Assembly (NCBI GenBank): GCA_017473865.1
Contig: JAFUJB010000016.1
Span: 1 to 64,000, forward strand
Length of the DNA stretch: 64,000 bases
Direction of reading: 5' to 3'
Origin: Clostridia bacterium
Lineage (GTDB): Bacteria; Bacillota; Clostridia; Oscillospirales; CAG-272
Of this stretch, positions 16,421 through 26,694 are shown piece after piece. Under the pieces are notes generated by a model that was given only the letters and a program-made list of their open reading frames with translations, made no database searches and was not told the origin of the DNA. The translations under genes and the position numbers were made by a program. The number at the start of each line of letters is the position of its first letter. The stretch's first letter is position 1.

Positions 16421-19400
16421 ATGACCAAATCCATTTTCACAAGGTTATTGTGTGGATTGCTCACAGTGATTATGCTTGTCGGTACGATGACGACGGCTAT
16501 ATTCGCTGCAGAGACAGATTCAACGGCGAATGACAACAAAAACCAAGGCGCTGTTGACAAAAACACATCTTCGCTGGAAAGCATCAAAGAGATACTTGAT
16601 ACTCTTGCTTACAGTGAATATTATGCTGCTCTTGAGGATACGACTAAGGGCAAAGCGTCGTTTATAGTAAACCTCGCTCAGGCTTTTATCGGCTCAAAGG
16701 GTACTGACGAAAGTACCGAACAGGGCAAAATAGTAGTAATGACTAAGGAAGAGACAGAACGCGAGTACGGCAAGGCTGTCGAGTCTATCTATTTGCCTGA
16801 AAAGGGAACTGCTGAATTCAAGATCAACGTTCCTGAATCGGGACTTTACGCACTTGATATTGAATACTATTCGGTATTGGCAAAAGCAACGTCTATCGAA
16901 CGTATGCTTTATATTGACGGAAAGATTCCGTTCTCCGAAGCGAGATATCTCAGTATGCCGAAGACTTGGATAGACGTTGTTGAAAAAGACGGCGGTTTCA
17001 AGACTGACATTATGGGTAACGATATCCGTCCTTCGAAGCAGCAGGTTCCTGCGTGGAATACATATACTTTCTACGACTCGACAGGTTTCGTTGTTAATCC
17101 TTTGCAGATATATCTTACAAAGGGCGAACACACGATCTCGTTTGAAGCTGTAAGAGAGCCCGCAGTATTCAGCACGCTTACGTTCTATCCTTATAAAGAT
17201 CTTCCCAAGTATTCTGAAGTTGAGAAAGAATATAAGCAGAACGGCTACAAGGACGTAAGCCCTGATGCAAACCTCAGAATTGAGGCAGAGTTCGTTGATT
17301 TTGTTTCGGAACAGACTATTTATCCTTTGGGTGATAGATCTTCTCCCATAACATCTCCCCAGGATCATAAAACAACCAAACTTAACACATTAGGTAGTGA
17401 CAAGTGGAAGACGGCAGGACAGTGGATAAAATATAAGGTAACGCCTACGGAAACGGGACTTTACGAAATCTCGATGAGATATAAGCAGTCCTCTCTGGAA
17501 GGTATGTACGTTTCCCGTCGTATATATATAAATGGAGAAATCCCGTTCGAAGAAGCAAGCTATCTCGAATTTATGTATGGCGATTCGTGGCAGCAGGGAG
17601 TTCTCTCCTCCAAAGACGGTACTCCTTACAAGTTCTATTTTGAGGCAGGTAAGGAATACGAAATTAAATTTGAGGTAGTTCTCGGTTCGATGAGCGAGGT
17701 GCTCAACAGAGTAAACAACGTTCTTACCTTGATGAATGAATCTTACCTTAAAATATTGATGATCACAGGCTCGTCTCCTGACGAATACCGTGACTATAAC
17801 TTCACAAGACTCGTTCCCGAAGCTATCAACAACCTTGTTTTCTGTGCAAAGGAACTTAAGGCTGTAAGGAAGCTTCTTGAAGATATTACGGGTCAGACGG
17901 GTTCTCACGTTGCAACTCTTAACAAGATCATAGTTCTTCTTGACAGAATGACGAGCGATGAAGATGAAATTGCAAAGAACCTTGTAAACCTTAAAACGTA
18001 CATCGGTACACTCGGTACCTGGTTGCTCGACTCAAGAGCTCAGCCCCTTGAAATTGACTATTTTACACTTCAGGCGAGCGGCACAAAGCTTCCCAAGGCG
18101 AACGCATCCTTCTTTGCTTCGCTCTGGTTTGAGCTTAAGGCATTCTTCTCCAGCTTCTTTACCGACTATTCCACAATGGGTGCAACCATTGAAATAGACA
18201 GCGACAAGAAAGTTGAAGTATGGACGACTATCGGTCGTGAAAAATCAAAGATCATGCGTCAGTTGGTTGACAGCGACTTTATGAAGCACAACCAGATCGC
18301 AGTTGAGATCAAGCTCGTATCGGGCGGTATTCTTCAGTCGACACTTGCAGGCATCGGTCCCGACATCGCGTTCCTCGGCTCTGCGGACTGCGTTAACTAT
18401 GCTATTCGTGATGCGGTTCTTCCTCTGAATGATTTTGAGGGATTTGATGAGGTAATCGCAAGATTCCCGCAGGCGTCCGTTGATACACTTACGCTTAAGA
18501 ATAATGAAGGTGTTGTTGAAACGTACGGCTTGCCCAACGTAATGACCTTCCTTATGATGTTCTACCGCATGGATATTCTCGCAGACCTTGGCATTGAAGT
18601 GCCGAAGACGTGGGATGACCTCAAGAACATTATTCCCGTACTCCAGAACAACAATATGACGATCGGCTTCCCCTCGAAGACGGCGGGTACAAAACTGTTT
18701 ATCTATCAGATGGGCGGTGAATTGTACGCTGATGAAGGTAAGAGAATCAATCTTTCGTCCAACGTAGCTCTTTCGGCGTTTACCGAACTTACAGACTTGT
18801 TCCAGAGCTACAGATTCCCGCTTACATACGAACCGGCTAACCGTTTCAGAACAGGTGAAATGCCTATTCTTATTGCAGACTATATTTCGCTTTACAACCA
18901 GCTTACCGTATTTGCTCCCGAAATCGACGGTCTGTGGGAATTCATCGAACTCCCCGGATTTATGGATGAAGAAGGTAATATAAACAACGACTCGGTAGTA
19001 TCCGTAGAAGGCGTTTGTATGATGAAGGGCGCAGAGGACAATAAAGAAGAATCTTGGAAGTTCCTCGAGTGGTTTACAAGAAGCGACGTTCAGTCAAACT
19101 ACTCCAACGAGCTCGTTGCAGTAGTAGGTCCTTCTTCCAAGAACGCAACTGCAAATACAGAAGCTCTGAAAGACCTTCCTTGGTCATCACGTGAACTTGA
19201 AAACCTTATGGAACAGTTCAACAAGACGGTCGGTATTACAGAATACCCCGGTGGTTATATCATTACCCGTTATGTAGATTTCGCATTTATGGATGTATAT
19301 AATGATGGTGCGAATGCAACAGAAGCGATGCTCGACTGTGTAACCGAAATCAACAAGGAAATTACGAGAAAACGTAAAGAGTTTGGTTTCGAGTACATCG

Positions 19401-19447
19401 AGATAACCTATGAAAACTCATCCGACTTTATTGAGGCGGAGAAATAA
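16421..19447 (+). CDS. Large ABC solute-binding protein with N-terminal carbohydrate-binding-like repeats
   Basis: A 1008-residue secreted protein, more than twice the usual solute-binding length. A signal peptide ends near IFAAETD. Two related beta-rich modules follow at about residues 110-260 and 285-430, each carrying the same block (RMLYIDGKIPFSEARYL and RRIYINGEIPFEEASYLEF) after a GLYALDIEY / GLYEISMRY strand, like CBM6/35-type domains. The C-terminal part (about 590-1000) is a family 1 solute-binding protein: EVWTTIGREKSKI, GPDIAFLG, VPKTWDDLKNIIP, then the EGVCMMKGAEDN region. No lipobox is seen. Start ATG 16421 is preceded by GGGAGGAAAG; an ATG at 16406 lies upstream of that site. 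First gene of the operon. Confidence 0.87.
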   Translation: MTKSIFTRLLCGLLTVIMLVGTMTTAIFAAETDSTANDNKNQGAVDKNTSSLESIKEILDTLAYSEYYAALEDTTKGKASFIVNLAQAFIGSKGTDESTEQGKIVVMTKEETEREYGKAVESIYLPEKGTAEFKINVPESGLYALDIEYYSVLAKATSIERMLYIDGKIPFSEARYLSMPKTWIDVVEKDGGFKTDIMGNDIRPSKQQVPAWNTYTFYDSTGFVVNPLQIYLTKGEHTISFEAVREPAVFSTLTFYPYKDLPKYSEVEKEYKQNGYKDVSPDANLRIEAEFVDFVSEQTIYPLGDRSSPITSPQDHKTTKLNTLGSDKWKTAGQWIKYKVTPTETGLYEISMRYKQSSLEGMYVSRRIYINGEIPFEEASYLEFMYGDSWQQGVLSSKDGTPYKFYFEAGKEYEIKFEVVLGSMSEVLNRVNNVLTLMNESYLKILMITGSSPDEYRDYNFTRLVPEAINNLVFCAKELKAVRKLLEDITGQTGSHVATLNKIIVLLDRMTSDEDEIAKNLVNLKTYIGTLGTWLLDSRAQPLEIDYFTLQASGTKLPKANASFFASLWFELKAFFSSFFTDYSTMGATIEIDSDKKVEVWTTIGREKSKIMRQLVDSDFMKHNQIAVEIKLVSGGILQSTLAGIGPDIAFLGSADCVNYAIRDAVLPLNDFEGFDEVIARFPQASVDTLTLKNNEGVVETYGLPNVMTFLMMFYRMDILADLGIEVPKTWDDLKNIIPVLQNNNMTIGFPSKTAGTKLFIYQMGGELYADEGKRINLSSNVALSAFTELTDLFQSYRFPLTYEPANRFRTGEMPILIADYISLYNQLTVFAPEIDGLWEFIELPGFMDEEGNINNDSVVSVEGVCMMKGAEDNKEESWKFLEWFTRSDVQSNYSNELVAVVGPSSKNATANTEALKDLPWSSRELENLMEQFNKTVGITEYPGGYIITRYVDFAFMDVYNDGANATEAMLDCVTEINKEITRKRKEFGFEYIEITYENSSDFIEAEK

Positions 19448-19462
19448 GAAGATAATGCGGTG

Positions 19463-19484
19463 CCGAGGGGGGACACCCCCTCGG
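19463..19484 (+). other. GC-rich intercistronic stem-loop
   Basis: CCGAGGGGG-gaca-CCCCCTCGG, a 9-bp stem with no U-run, lies between the binding-protein gene and the permeases. Such elements often protect the upstream message and give the binding protein a higher yield than the permeases. Confidence 0.7.
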
Positions 19485-19547
19485 ATCGAAAAAACCTACA
19501 TTATATACTATATATTATATACATTCTAAAAAAGGAGTTGATTCAAC

Positions 19548-20498
19548 ATGTCCGCAAACACTGCAACGAAGAAAAAAGCGTCAACGCGTACAGAGATGAC
19601 GAAAGCGCAGTGGACATGGAAAGAGATTAAACGTAACAAGACCGCATATCTTATGATTGCGCCTTTCGTAATTCTCTTCTTCATATTTACGGTATTACCC
19701 GTTGTGGTATCGATAATATTGAGTTTTACCGACTTTAATATGATTCAGACGCCCCACTTTGTATTTATGGACAACTATATAACGCTTTTCCTTGATGACG
19801 ATATCTTTATTACGTCAGTAAAGAACACGCTCATTTTCGCGGCGGTAGTTGGTCCGGGTTCGTACCTGCTCTCATTTATCTGTGCATGGTTTATTAACGA
19901 ACTTCCCCCCAAGATCAGAGCGATCGTAACATTGATTTTCTATTCACCCTCTATTTCGGGCGGTGCATATCTTATGTGGAACATCGTGTTCTCGAGTGAC
20001 GAATACGGTTATGCGAACGCTATTTTGATGGATTTAGGCTTTATTTCAATGCCTATCCAGTGGTTCCAGGATGCAAAATACGTAATGCCTCTTTGTATCG
20101 TAGTTGCGCTTTGGACATCGCTCGGTACCGCGTTCCTTTCCTTTATCGCAGGTTTCCAGGGCGTTGACCATTCGCTTTATGAAGCTGGCGCCGTTGACGG
20201 CATCAAGAACCGTTGGCAGGAACTCTGGTACATCACGCTTCCCACAATGAAACCTCAGTTGATGTTCGGTGCCGTTATGGCTATTACACAGGCGTTCGGT
20301 TTCGGTGCTGTTGTTACGGCACTTGCAGGTTTCCCGTCTGTTGACTATGCTGCCCATACGATTATGCACCATCTTGATGACTACGGTACGACCCGTTGGG
20401 AAGTTGGTTATGCTTCGGCTATTGCAACCGTGCTCTTTATAGTAATGTACGGAGCAAACGCACTGGTCAAGAAACTCTTGTCGAAGGTAGGTAACTGA
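19548..20498 (+). CDS. Sugar ABC transporter permease (MalF-like), pair 1
   Basis: A 316-residue inner-membrane permease with six predicted membrane segments after a basic N-terminal tail. The EAA loop that contacts the ATPase is EAGAVDGIKNRWQELWYI followed by TLPTMKP. AAAGGAG precedes the ATG. The next permease starts two bases after its stop, so the pair is translationally coupled. Together with the large binding protein it should import an oligosaccharide or a glycoside; the substrate is not readable. Confidence 0.9.
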   Translation: MSANTATKKKASTRTEMTKAQWTWKEIKRNKTAYLMIAPFVILFFIFTVLPVVVSIILSFTDFNMIQTPHFVFMDNYITLFLDDDIFITSVKNTLIFAAVVGPGSYLLSFICAWFINELPPKIRAIVTLIFYSPSISGGAYLMWNIVFSSDEYGYANAILMDLGFISMPIQWFQDAKYVMPLCIVVALWTSLGTAFLSFIAGFQGVDHSLYEAGAVDGIKNRWQELWYITLPTMKPQLMFGAVMAITQAFGFGAVVTALAGFPSVDYAAHTIMHHLDDYGTTRWEVGYASAIATVLFIVMYGANALVKKLLSKVGN

Positions 20499-20499
20499 T

Positions 20500-21372
20500 A
20501 TGGCAAAATTAAGAACAAGAAAACATCGCGTCGTATTGAACCGTTCATACGGCGGCGACCTCGGTATCACCTTCTTCCTCGTACTTATGGGCGCGTTCCT
20601 CTTCATCCCTATGTACTACACTGTAATTCAGTCGCTTAAACCATTGGATGAGCTTTGGATGTTCCCTCCGAGATTTTACGTAACGAACCCCACGTTCAAG
20701 AACTTTAAAGATTTGTTTAACCTTATGAACGAGTCGTGGGTTCCCTTCTCGAGATACATATTCAATACGGTATTTATCTCAGTTGCCGGTACGTTTGGCA
20801 ACTTGCTCCTTTCTTCGATGTGTGCTTACGCATTGGCAAAGATCAAGTTCCCCGGCTCAAAATCAATATTCGCAATCATCGTTGCATCGTTGATGTTCCA
20901 CAGTACCGTATCAGCGATTGCTAACTTTATTACAATGTCAAAACTCGGCTGGATCGACACGTATCTTTCAAGAATAGTTCCGGCATGGTGTACTTCGTTG
21001 GGACTATACCTGATGAAGCAGTTTATGGAAACAAACGTAAACAACGCGGTGCTCGAATCTGCGCGTATTGACGGAGCGACCGAGTGGAAAACGTTCTGGG
21101 TAATTGCGATGCCTATGGTTAAGCCCGCATGGCTTACTCTCATAGTTTACTCCTTCAAGGACCTCTGGAACTCGGGTGCATCGATCTATATCCAGAGCGA
21201 ACAGCTCAAATCGTTTAACTATGCAGTAAGCCAGCTCGTATCCGACGGTATCTCCCGTCAGGGTGCATCTGCTGCAGCATCGGTTATCAGTATGATGGTT
21301 CCGATTCTCGTATTTGTAGTTACTCAGAGTAACATTATCGAAACGATGGGATCTTCAGGTATGAAAGACTAA
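20500..21372 (+). CDS. Carbohydrate ABC transporter permease (MalG-like), pair 1
   Basis: A 290-residue permease of the MalG class with six membrane segments. The EAA loop reads ESARIDGATEWKTFWVIAMP. It follows its MalF-like partner by one base after the stop codon. No ATPase is encoded in the operon, so a shared MsmX-type ATPase elsewhere is expected, as is usual for Firmicute carbohydrate importers of this family. Confidence 0.9.
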   Translation: MAKLRTRKHRVVLNRSYGGDLGITFFLVLMGAFLFIPMYYTVIQSLKPLDELWMFPPRFYVTNPTFKNFKDLFNLMNESWVPFSRYIFNTVFISVAGTFGNLLLSSMCAYALAKIKFPGSKSIFAIIVASLMFHSTVSAIANFITMSKLGWIDTYLSRIVPAWCTSLGLYLMKQFMETNVNNAVLESARIDGATEWKTFWVIAMPMVKPAWLTLIVYSFKDLWNSGASIYIQSEQLKSFNYAVSQLVSDGISRQGASAAASVISMMVPILVFVVTQSNIIETMGSSGMKD

Positions 21373-21392
21373 TCAGAAAGGGAAAGGTTAAT

Positions 21393-23528
21393 ATGAATAA
21401 TAAGTTTATCAAAATAGCCGCCCTGACTATCTGCCTGATAATGCTTCTCGGCGTTGTACCCGCATTTGCGGCATCGTCGTACGGAACGTATACATACTCG
21501 CAGGACGGTTTCGGTATATCGTCTCCCGACGCATATACCCCCGAACAGATCGTCGACACAAAGTTCATGGGCATAAACACAGGACTGTCAGAGCCCACGG
21601 ACATTGAGACAGACGAAGACGGTAACGTCTATATTGCCGACGCAGGCAACAACAGAATCGTAGTACTCGACAGATACTACAAATTCAAATTCCAGATAAG
21701 ATCATTTGCAAACAGCAACGGTATTCCGGACTCGCTTGCAAACCCCAACGGTGTGTTTGTAGGTAACGGATATATATACGTTGCAGATACGGATAACAAG
21801 AGAATCGTGTTATTCGATCAGGAAACCGGCGCGTACGTAAAAACGTACGAAGAGCCTCAGGCAGACGTTTTCCCGGAAAACTCGGTTTACAGACCCGTTG
21901 CTCTTGCGGTTGACTCTGCAGGCACTATGTTTGTAATCTCATCCAGTACGTATATGGGTGTTATCTCACTTAATGCTGACGGCAGCTTCCAGTGCTTCGT
22001 AGGCGCTCAGAAGGTTACGATTACTGCTTGGCAGAAGCTTTGGAGAGCGTTCATGACAGATGAACAGCGTAAAAACACCGAGCAGTTCTTGTCTACCGAA
22101 TTCAACAATATCACGATTGACCACCGCGGATTTATCTATGTAACGACGTCGTCAATTGATGAGAGAGATCAGCAGAGTGCAACAGAGAACAACTCAGCAG
22201 AGTTTTCTCCCGTAAAGAAGCTGAACATCCAGGGCGATGATATTATGAAACGTACGGGCTTCTTCGGCTTCGGTGAAGTTGACGTATTTACAAAGACAAC
22301 GTCCAAGACTGCCCCTGTCGGTACGTCTGTAATCGTTGACGTTGCTCTCGGTCCGCAGAATACATGGTCCATTATTGACCAGAAGCGTTCAAAAATATAC
22401 ACTTATGATGAATACGGCGACCTGCTCTTCATTTTCGGAGACACGGGAACACAGCTTGGTAACATCAGAACAGCTTCGGCTATTACATATCAGGGCGAGA
22501 AGATTCTTGTTCTCGACAAGAATACGAACGCATTTACCGTATTTGAAAGAACGGAATACGGAAATATTCTTTTGAATGCTATTGAAAACCAGAATAACCG
22601 TAACTACGACAGCGCAAAGAAAGACTGGGAATCCATTCTCCAGAGAAACAACAACTTTGACGCGGCGTATATCGGTATCGGTAAGGCGCTTTACCGTTCG
22701 GGTAAATGGACAGAGTCCATGGAATACTTTACAAGCGCGTATGACACGGAAAACTATTCCAATGCATTTAAAATGTATCGTAAGGAATGGGTAAGTAAAT
22801 ATATTTACATTGTTCCGATCGTAATAATCGCAGTATGCGTAGGCGTGACCAAATTCTTTGGTTACGCTGCAAAGGTTAACCAAAAGGTTGCAGTATCGGG
22901 CAAGAAGAGAACCTTCTGGCAGGAAATACTGTATGCAAACCATCTGATGTTCCATCCGTTTGACGGTTTCTGGGATTTGAAGCACGAAAAACGAGGATCG
23001 CTTAGGGGTGCATTGTTCTATCTTGTATTCGCTATCGTAACGTTTACGTATCAGTCATCGGGTGCATCTTACGTGTTCAACCCCACAGGTAACTATCCCA
23101 GTATCTTTACACAGATCCTGTCTGTAGTAGTACCGGTAGTGCTTTGGGTAGTCGGTAACTGGTGTCTTACAACGCTTATGGAAGGCGAAGGCAGCCTTAA
23201 GGATATTTTCATTGCAACCTGCTATGCATTGGCACCTCTGCCCTTGCTTATAATTCCCGCGACAATTGCAACAAACTTCCTCACGACAAACGAAGCAGCG
23301 CTCGTAACGTTGCTTGAAAGCTTTGCGTTTATCTGGGTAGGCTTGCTCATATTCACGGGAACGATGGTTACGCATGACTATTCACTATTTAAAAACATAA
23401 TTACTTGTCTCGGTACGATAATTGCGATGGTATTTATTATGTTCCTTGCATTGTTGTTCACAACAATGCTTACAAACGTAATCGGATTTATCACAGCTGT
23501 TGTAACAGAGATAACGTATCGAATGTAG
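21393..23528 (+). CDS. Membrane protein with NHL-repeat, TPR-like and Yip1 domains
   Basis: A 711-residue protein. A signal peptide (LTICLIMLLGVVPAFAASS) precedes an NHL beta-propeller part at residues about 45-400, with repeats such as GLSEPTDIETDEDGNVYIAD and NPNGVFVGNGYIYVADTDN. A TPR-like stretch (about 405-460; YDSAKKDWESILQRNNNFDA) follows, then one membrane segment (YIVPIVIIAVCVGV) and a C-terminal Yip1 domain with about five more segments after HPFDGFWDLKHEKRGSL. The propeller is therefore predicted outside and the Yip1 domain in the membrane. It sits between two permease pairs. Its role is unknown; a sensor, scaffold or sugar-handling accessory is possible. Confidence 0.82.
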   Translation: MNNKFIKIAALTICLIMLLGVVPAFAASSYGTYTYSQDGFGISSPDAYTPEQIVDTKFMGINTGLSEPTDIETDEDGNVYIADAGNNRIVVLDRYYKFKFQIRSFANSNGIPDSLANPNGVFVGNGYIYVADTDNKRIVLFDQETGAYVKTYEEPQADVFPENSVYRPVALAVDSAGTMFVISSSTYMGVISLNADGSFQCFVGAQKVTITAWQKLWRAFMTDEQRKNTEQFLSTEFNNITIDHRGFIYVTTSSIDERDQQSATENNSAEFSPVKKLNIQGDDIMKRTGFFGFGEVDVFTKTTSKTAPVGTSVIVDVALGPQNTWSIIDQKRSKIYTYDEYGDLLFIFGDTGTQLGNIRTASAITYQGEKILVLDKNTNAFTVFERTEYGNILLNAIENQNNRNYDSAKKDWESILQRNNNFDAAYIGIGKALYRSGKWTESMEYFTSAYDTENYSNAFKMYRKEWVSKYIYIVPIVIIAVCVGVTKFFGYAAKVNQKVAVSGKKRTFWQEILYANHLMFHPFDGFWDLKHEKRGSLRGALFYLVFAIVTFTYQSSGASYVFNPTGNYPSIFTQILSVVVPVVLWVVGNWCLTTLMEGEGSLKDIFIATCYALAPLPLLIIPATIATNFLTTNEAALVTLLESFAFIWVGLLIFTGTMVTHDYSLFKNIITCLGTIIAMVFIMFLALLFTTMLTNVIGFITAVVTEITYRM

Positions 23529-23550
23529 CGAAGAAAGGAGAGACATTGAA

Positions 23551-26500
23551 ATGAAAAAGTTTATAAGATTTATTTCAGCAATTATGTCGGTTATAATGAT
23601 TTTCGGTGTACTTGCAAGCTCTTCTGTTTTGCCGGTATTCGCTGCCAACACAGGTAACTCCAAGAACGAAAACGAGAAAGACAAAAACTATTATATGGAG
23701 AATTATCTCCAAAAGGAATATAGTAAACCCGAAGAAAAAGTAGCCACGATGAAACCCTACATAGAAAACGACAAATACGTTTTCTATTTACAGAAGGAAT
23801 CGGGCGAATGGGCTCTTTACAACAAGCTGACAGGTCAGTATCTTTTCTCCAACCCCTATGACGTGGGCGGAGAAGATGCAAGTGATGAAAGCAAGAAAAA
23901 CCTTCTTTCTCAGGTAATTATTACCTTTAAAGAGGGCGGCGAAGAAAAGACGTATACCAGCTTTGCTGACTGCGTTATGCTTAATCAGCTCAAGATCAAG
24001 AACCTCAAGAACGGCGTTCGTGTCGAGTATACCGTAGGTAACGAAGAAACACGTAAGCTTATTCCCATGCAGATCACAGCAGAACGTTTTGAATCCGAAA
24101 TCCTTGCGCACATTCCCGAAGGAAGACAGAAAGAGAATTTCAAGACGTACTTCCAGAAAAAGAGTCTTAACGACCCGACACTTACCACAGCCGGTAAGAA
24201 ACAGCTTCTTGCTTCATACCCCATTCTTTCAAAATACGATATCTACGTATTTGACACAGACGTACAGGGCAACGAAGCTCTTCGTCAGGAAACGATAATC
24301 AAGACTTACTGTACGAAATATTCATTTGAACAGCTTGAATACGACCATTCACTTGTAGGTTACGTTGCATCCAACAAGGCTCCCGCTGTATTTAAGTTCG
24401 GAATTGAATATACCCTCAGCGAAAACGGTGTTGACGCTCGCTTGGGCGCAAACGGTATCCGTTTCGATGAAACTGCGTATACTCTTCAAAATATAAAGAT
24501 ACTTCCCTATGTCGGTGCAGGATCTTCTGAAAATCAAGGCTACCTCTTCGTTCCCGACGGCAGCGGTGCTATTATAAGATTTGAAGATATAATCGGAAAG
24601 CACGTTCCTATCAGCGGTAAGCTTTACGGCAGGGACTATGCGTTCCACAGTGTTACAGGATCTACACAACAGACAATGAGACTTCCCGTTTACGGTATCG
24701 TTGAATCCGACGTAAGAACCGTAACCAAAGAAGTAGAGGGAGAGACAGTAACTGAAAAATTCCCCGTACACAGCGGTTTCTTGGCGATTATTGAAGAGGG
24801 CGACTCTCTTGCCAGCATTACCGTTGAATCGGGCTCTACTCTCCATAAGTACAATACTGTTTATACGTCATTTAACCCCCGTCCTTCCGACCAATACAAC
24901 CTTGCAGACTCGATTTCTGTAGGCGGTAACGCGGTTTGGACAGTCGTTTCTGACAGAAAGTATACAGGCAGCTATACAATTAAATTTGTAATGCTTGAAG
25001 ATGAAACCCTTGCAAAAGAAGCAGCTGAAAAGGTTGAAGGCGAATACGTATCGTACGACGCAAGCTACGTAGGTATGGCAACGTCCTACCGTGATTATCT
25101 GTATGAAACAGGTGTTCTTACAGCTCTTACCGAAAAAGACGTTGAGAAGGATATTTCTCTTTATATTGAGTCATTCGGTACGATAGACACGACAAAGAAG
25201 TTCCTGAGCTTCCCGATAAAAACAGAAACTCCTCTTACCACCTTCGATGATCTTAAGGAAATGTACAACTCGCTTGAAAAAGCAGGAATAAAGAACATTA
25301 ACTTTAAGCTCACAGGCTTTACAAACGGCGGTATGAATTCAACAGTACCTTCGAAGGTTAAGTTCCAGAAAAAGGTCGGCGGTGATAAGGGATACAAGGA
25401 ATTCCTTGAGTTTGCTGATAAAAACGGAATCGGCGTATTCCCCGAATTTGATTTTGTATATCTTAAGGGAACAAGCTCATTTGACGGCTTCAGCTTTAAG
25501 AAGGATGCCGTAAGAACTATTGATAACCGTTATACACAGAAGCAGGAGTACAATTCCGTATATCAGGCTCTTATGGAAACCGGTAACGTTGTAATCTCCG
25601 TATCCGCATTCTCCAAGTTCTACAAGGGCTTTAACGAAGATATGAAGGATCTTGGCGCAACGTCTGTATCGGTATCGACTCTCGGTTCTGACCTTAACTC
25701 AGACTTTGACGAAGATAATCCCTATAACCGCGAAGACGCAAGAAGCGAAACTGTTGAGCTTCTTGAAAAACTCAGCAAAGATTATAAAGAAGTTATGAGT
25801 GATGCTGCAAACGCATACTCCTTCAAGTACGTTGACCATTATCTCAACGTTGCTCTTGACAGCAGCCGTTACATTTTGGCAAGCCAGTCTATTCCTTTTA
25901 TGGGAATGGTACTCCACGGTGCAGTTGAGTTTGCAGGTACTCCTCTTAATACAACGGGTAATATCGCATACGAGATTCTTAAGATGATCGAAAACGGTGC
26001 GAATCCCTACTTCCTCCTTTCTTACCAGAACACAGAAAAACTCAAGGATAACCCCTTGTACGCTGAATATTTCTCGGTAAGATATGACATTTGGGAAGAA
26101 GACTTAATTAAATATTACAATATATTAAACGAAGCATTGAAGGACGTTCAGACAGAAACGATCGTTGACCACGAGTTTGTTCAGGGCGAACGTATTCCTT
26201 CAGAAAAAGAGCTTGCCGAAGATCAGGAAGCTTTGAAAAAAGCTGAAGAACAGGCAGCGCTTGACAAGATTCACGAAGAAGAAAAGAACAGAAGAGAAGA
26301 AATCCTCAATCAGAAGAAGGAAGAGCTTGAAAAGCAGGAAGGCGACGAAACAACGCCTACAAATCCTGAAGAGCCCACAACTCCTGAAGAACCTACAACT
26401 CCCGAAGAACCCGAAGACAGCAAAGAAAATACGGGAAATGCAGGAGAAGTAGTTGAAGAGGAAGACGAATCTCTCGTTGACATCAAGACGAAGTACCTTA

Positions 26501-26679
26501 CACAGAAGGGTACCGTTGTTAAGGTTACATACTCCAACGGTAAGATATTCGTTTTGAACTACAACAGCTTTGATATTACCTATGAAGGTAAAGAAGTTAA
26601 AGCATATGGTTACATTGTTGTAGAAGCTGAAGACACAACAGGTGAGCCCGGAAACACAACGGGCGCATCTGAACAATAA
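23551..26679 (+). CDS. DUF5696-domain secreted protein
   Basis: A 1042-residue exported protein with a signal peptide ending near VLPVFAANTG. The central part carries DUF5696-like sequence (GYLFVPDGSGAIIRFED, then an alternating alpha/beta region with GIGVFPEFDFVYLKG) that reads like a TIM-barrel, glycoside-hydrolase-type fold. That is inference, and I do not see a confident catalytic acid pair. A charged coiled coil (about 880-925), a Pro/Thr/Glu repeat linker (PTTPEEPTTPEEP) and a small C-terminal beta domain follow. GGAG precedes the ATG, 22 bases after the Yip1 gene stop. It could process or present the transported glycan. Confidence 0.78.
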   Translation: MKKFIRFISAIMSVIMIFGVLASSSVLPVFAANTGNSKNENEKDKNYYMENYLQKEYSKPEEKVATMKPYIENDKYVFYLQKESGEWALYNKLTGQYLFSNPYDVGGEDASDESKKNLLSQVIITFKEGGEEKTYTSFADCVMLNQLKIKNLKNGVRVEYTVGNEETRKLIPMQITAERFESEILAHIPEGRQKENFKTYFQKKSLNDPTLTTAGKKQLLASYPILSKYDIYVFDTDVQGNEALRQETIIKTYCTKYSFEQLEYDHSLVGYVASNKAPAVFKFGIEYTLSENGVDARLGANGIRFDETAYTLQNIKILPYVGAGSSENQGYLFVPDGSGAIIRFEDIIGKHVPISGKLYGRDYAFHSVTGSTQQTMRLPVYGIVESDVRTVTKEVEGETVTEKFPVHSGFLAIIEEGDSLASITVESGSTLHKYNTVYTSFNPRPSDQYNLADSISVGGNAVWTVVSDRKYTGSYTIKFVMLEDETLAKEAAEKVEGEYVSYDASYVGMATSYRDYLYETGVLTALTEKDVEKDISLYIESFGTIDTTKKFLSFPIKTETPLTTFDDLKEMYNSLEKAGIKNINFKLTGFTNGGMNSTVPSKVKFQKKVGGDKGYKEFLEFADKNGIGVFPEFDFVYLKGTSSFDGFSFKKDAVRTIDNRYTQKQEYNSVYQALMETGNVVISVSAFSKFYKGFNEDMKDLGATSVSVSTLGSDLNSDFDEDNPYNREDARSETVELLEKLSKDYKEVMSDAANAYSFKYVDHYLNVALDSSRYILASQSIPFMGMVLHGAVEFAGTPLNTTGNIAYEILKMIENGANPYFLLSYQNTEKLKDNPLYAEYFSVRYDIWEEDLIKYYNILNEALKDVQTETIVDHEFVQGERIPSEKELAEDQEALKKAEEQAALDKIHEEEKNRREEILNQKKEELEKQEGDETTPTNPEEPTTPEEPTTPEEPEDSKENTGNAGEVVEEEDESLVDIKTKYLTQKGTVVKVTYSNGKIFVLNYNSFDITYEGKEVKAYGYIVVEAEDTTGEPGNTTGASEQ

Positions 26680-26694
26680 GAAGGGGTGTAGACG

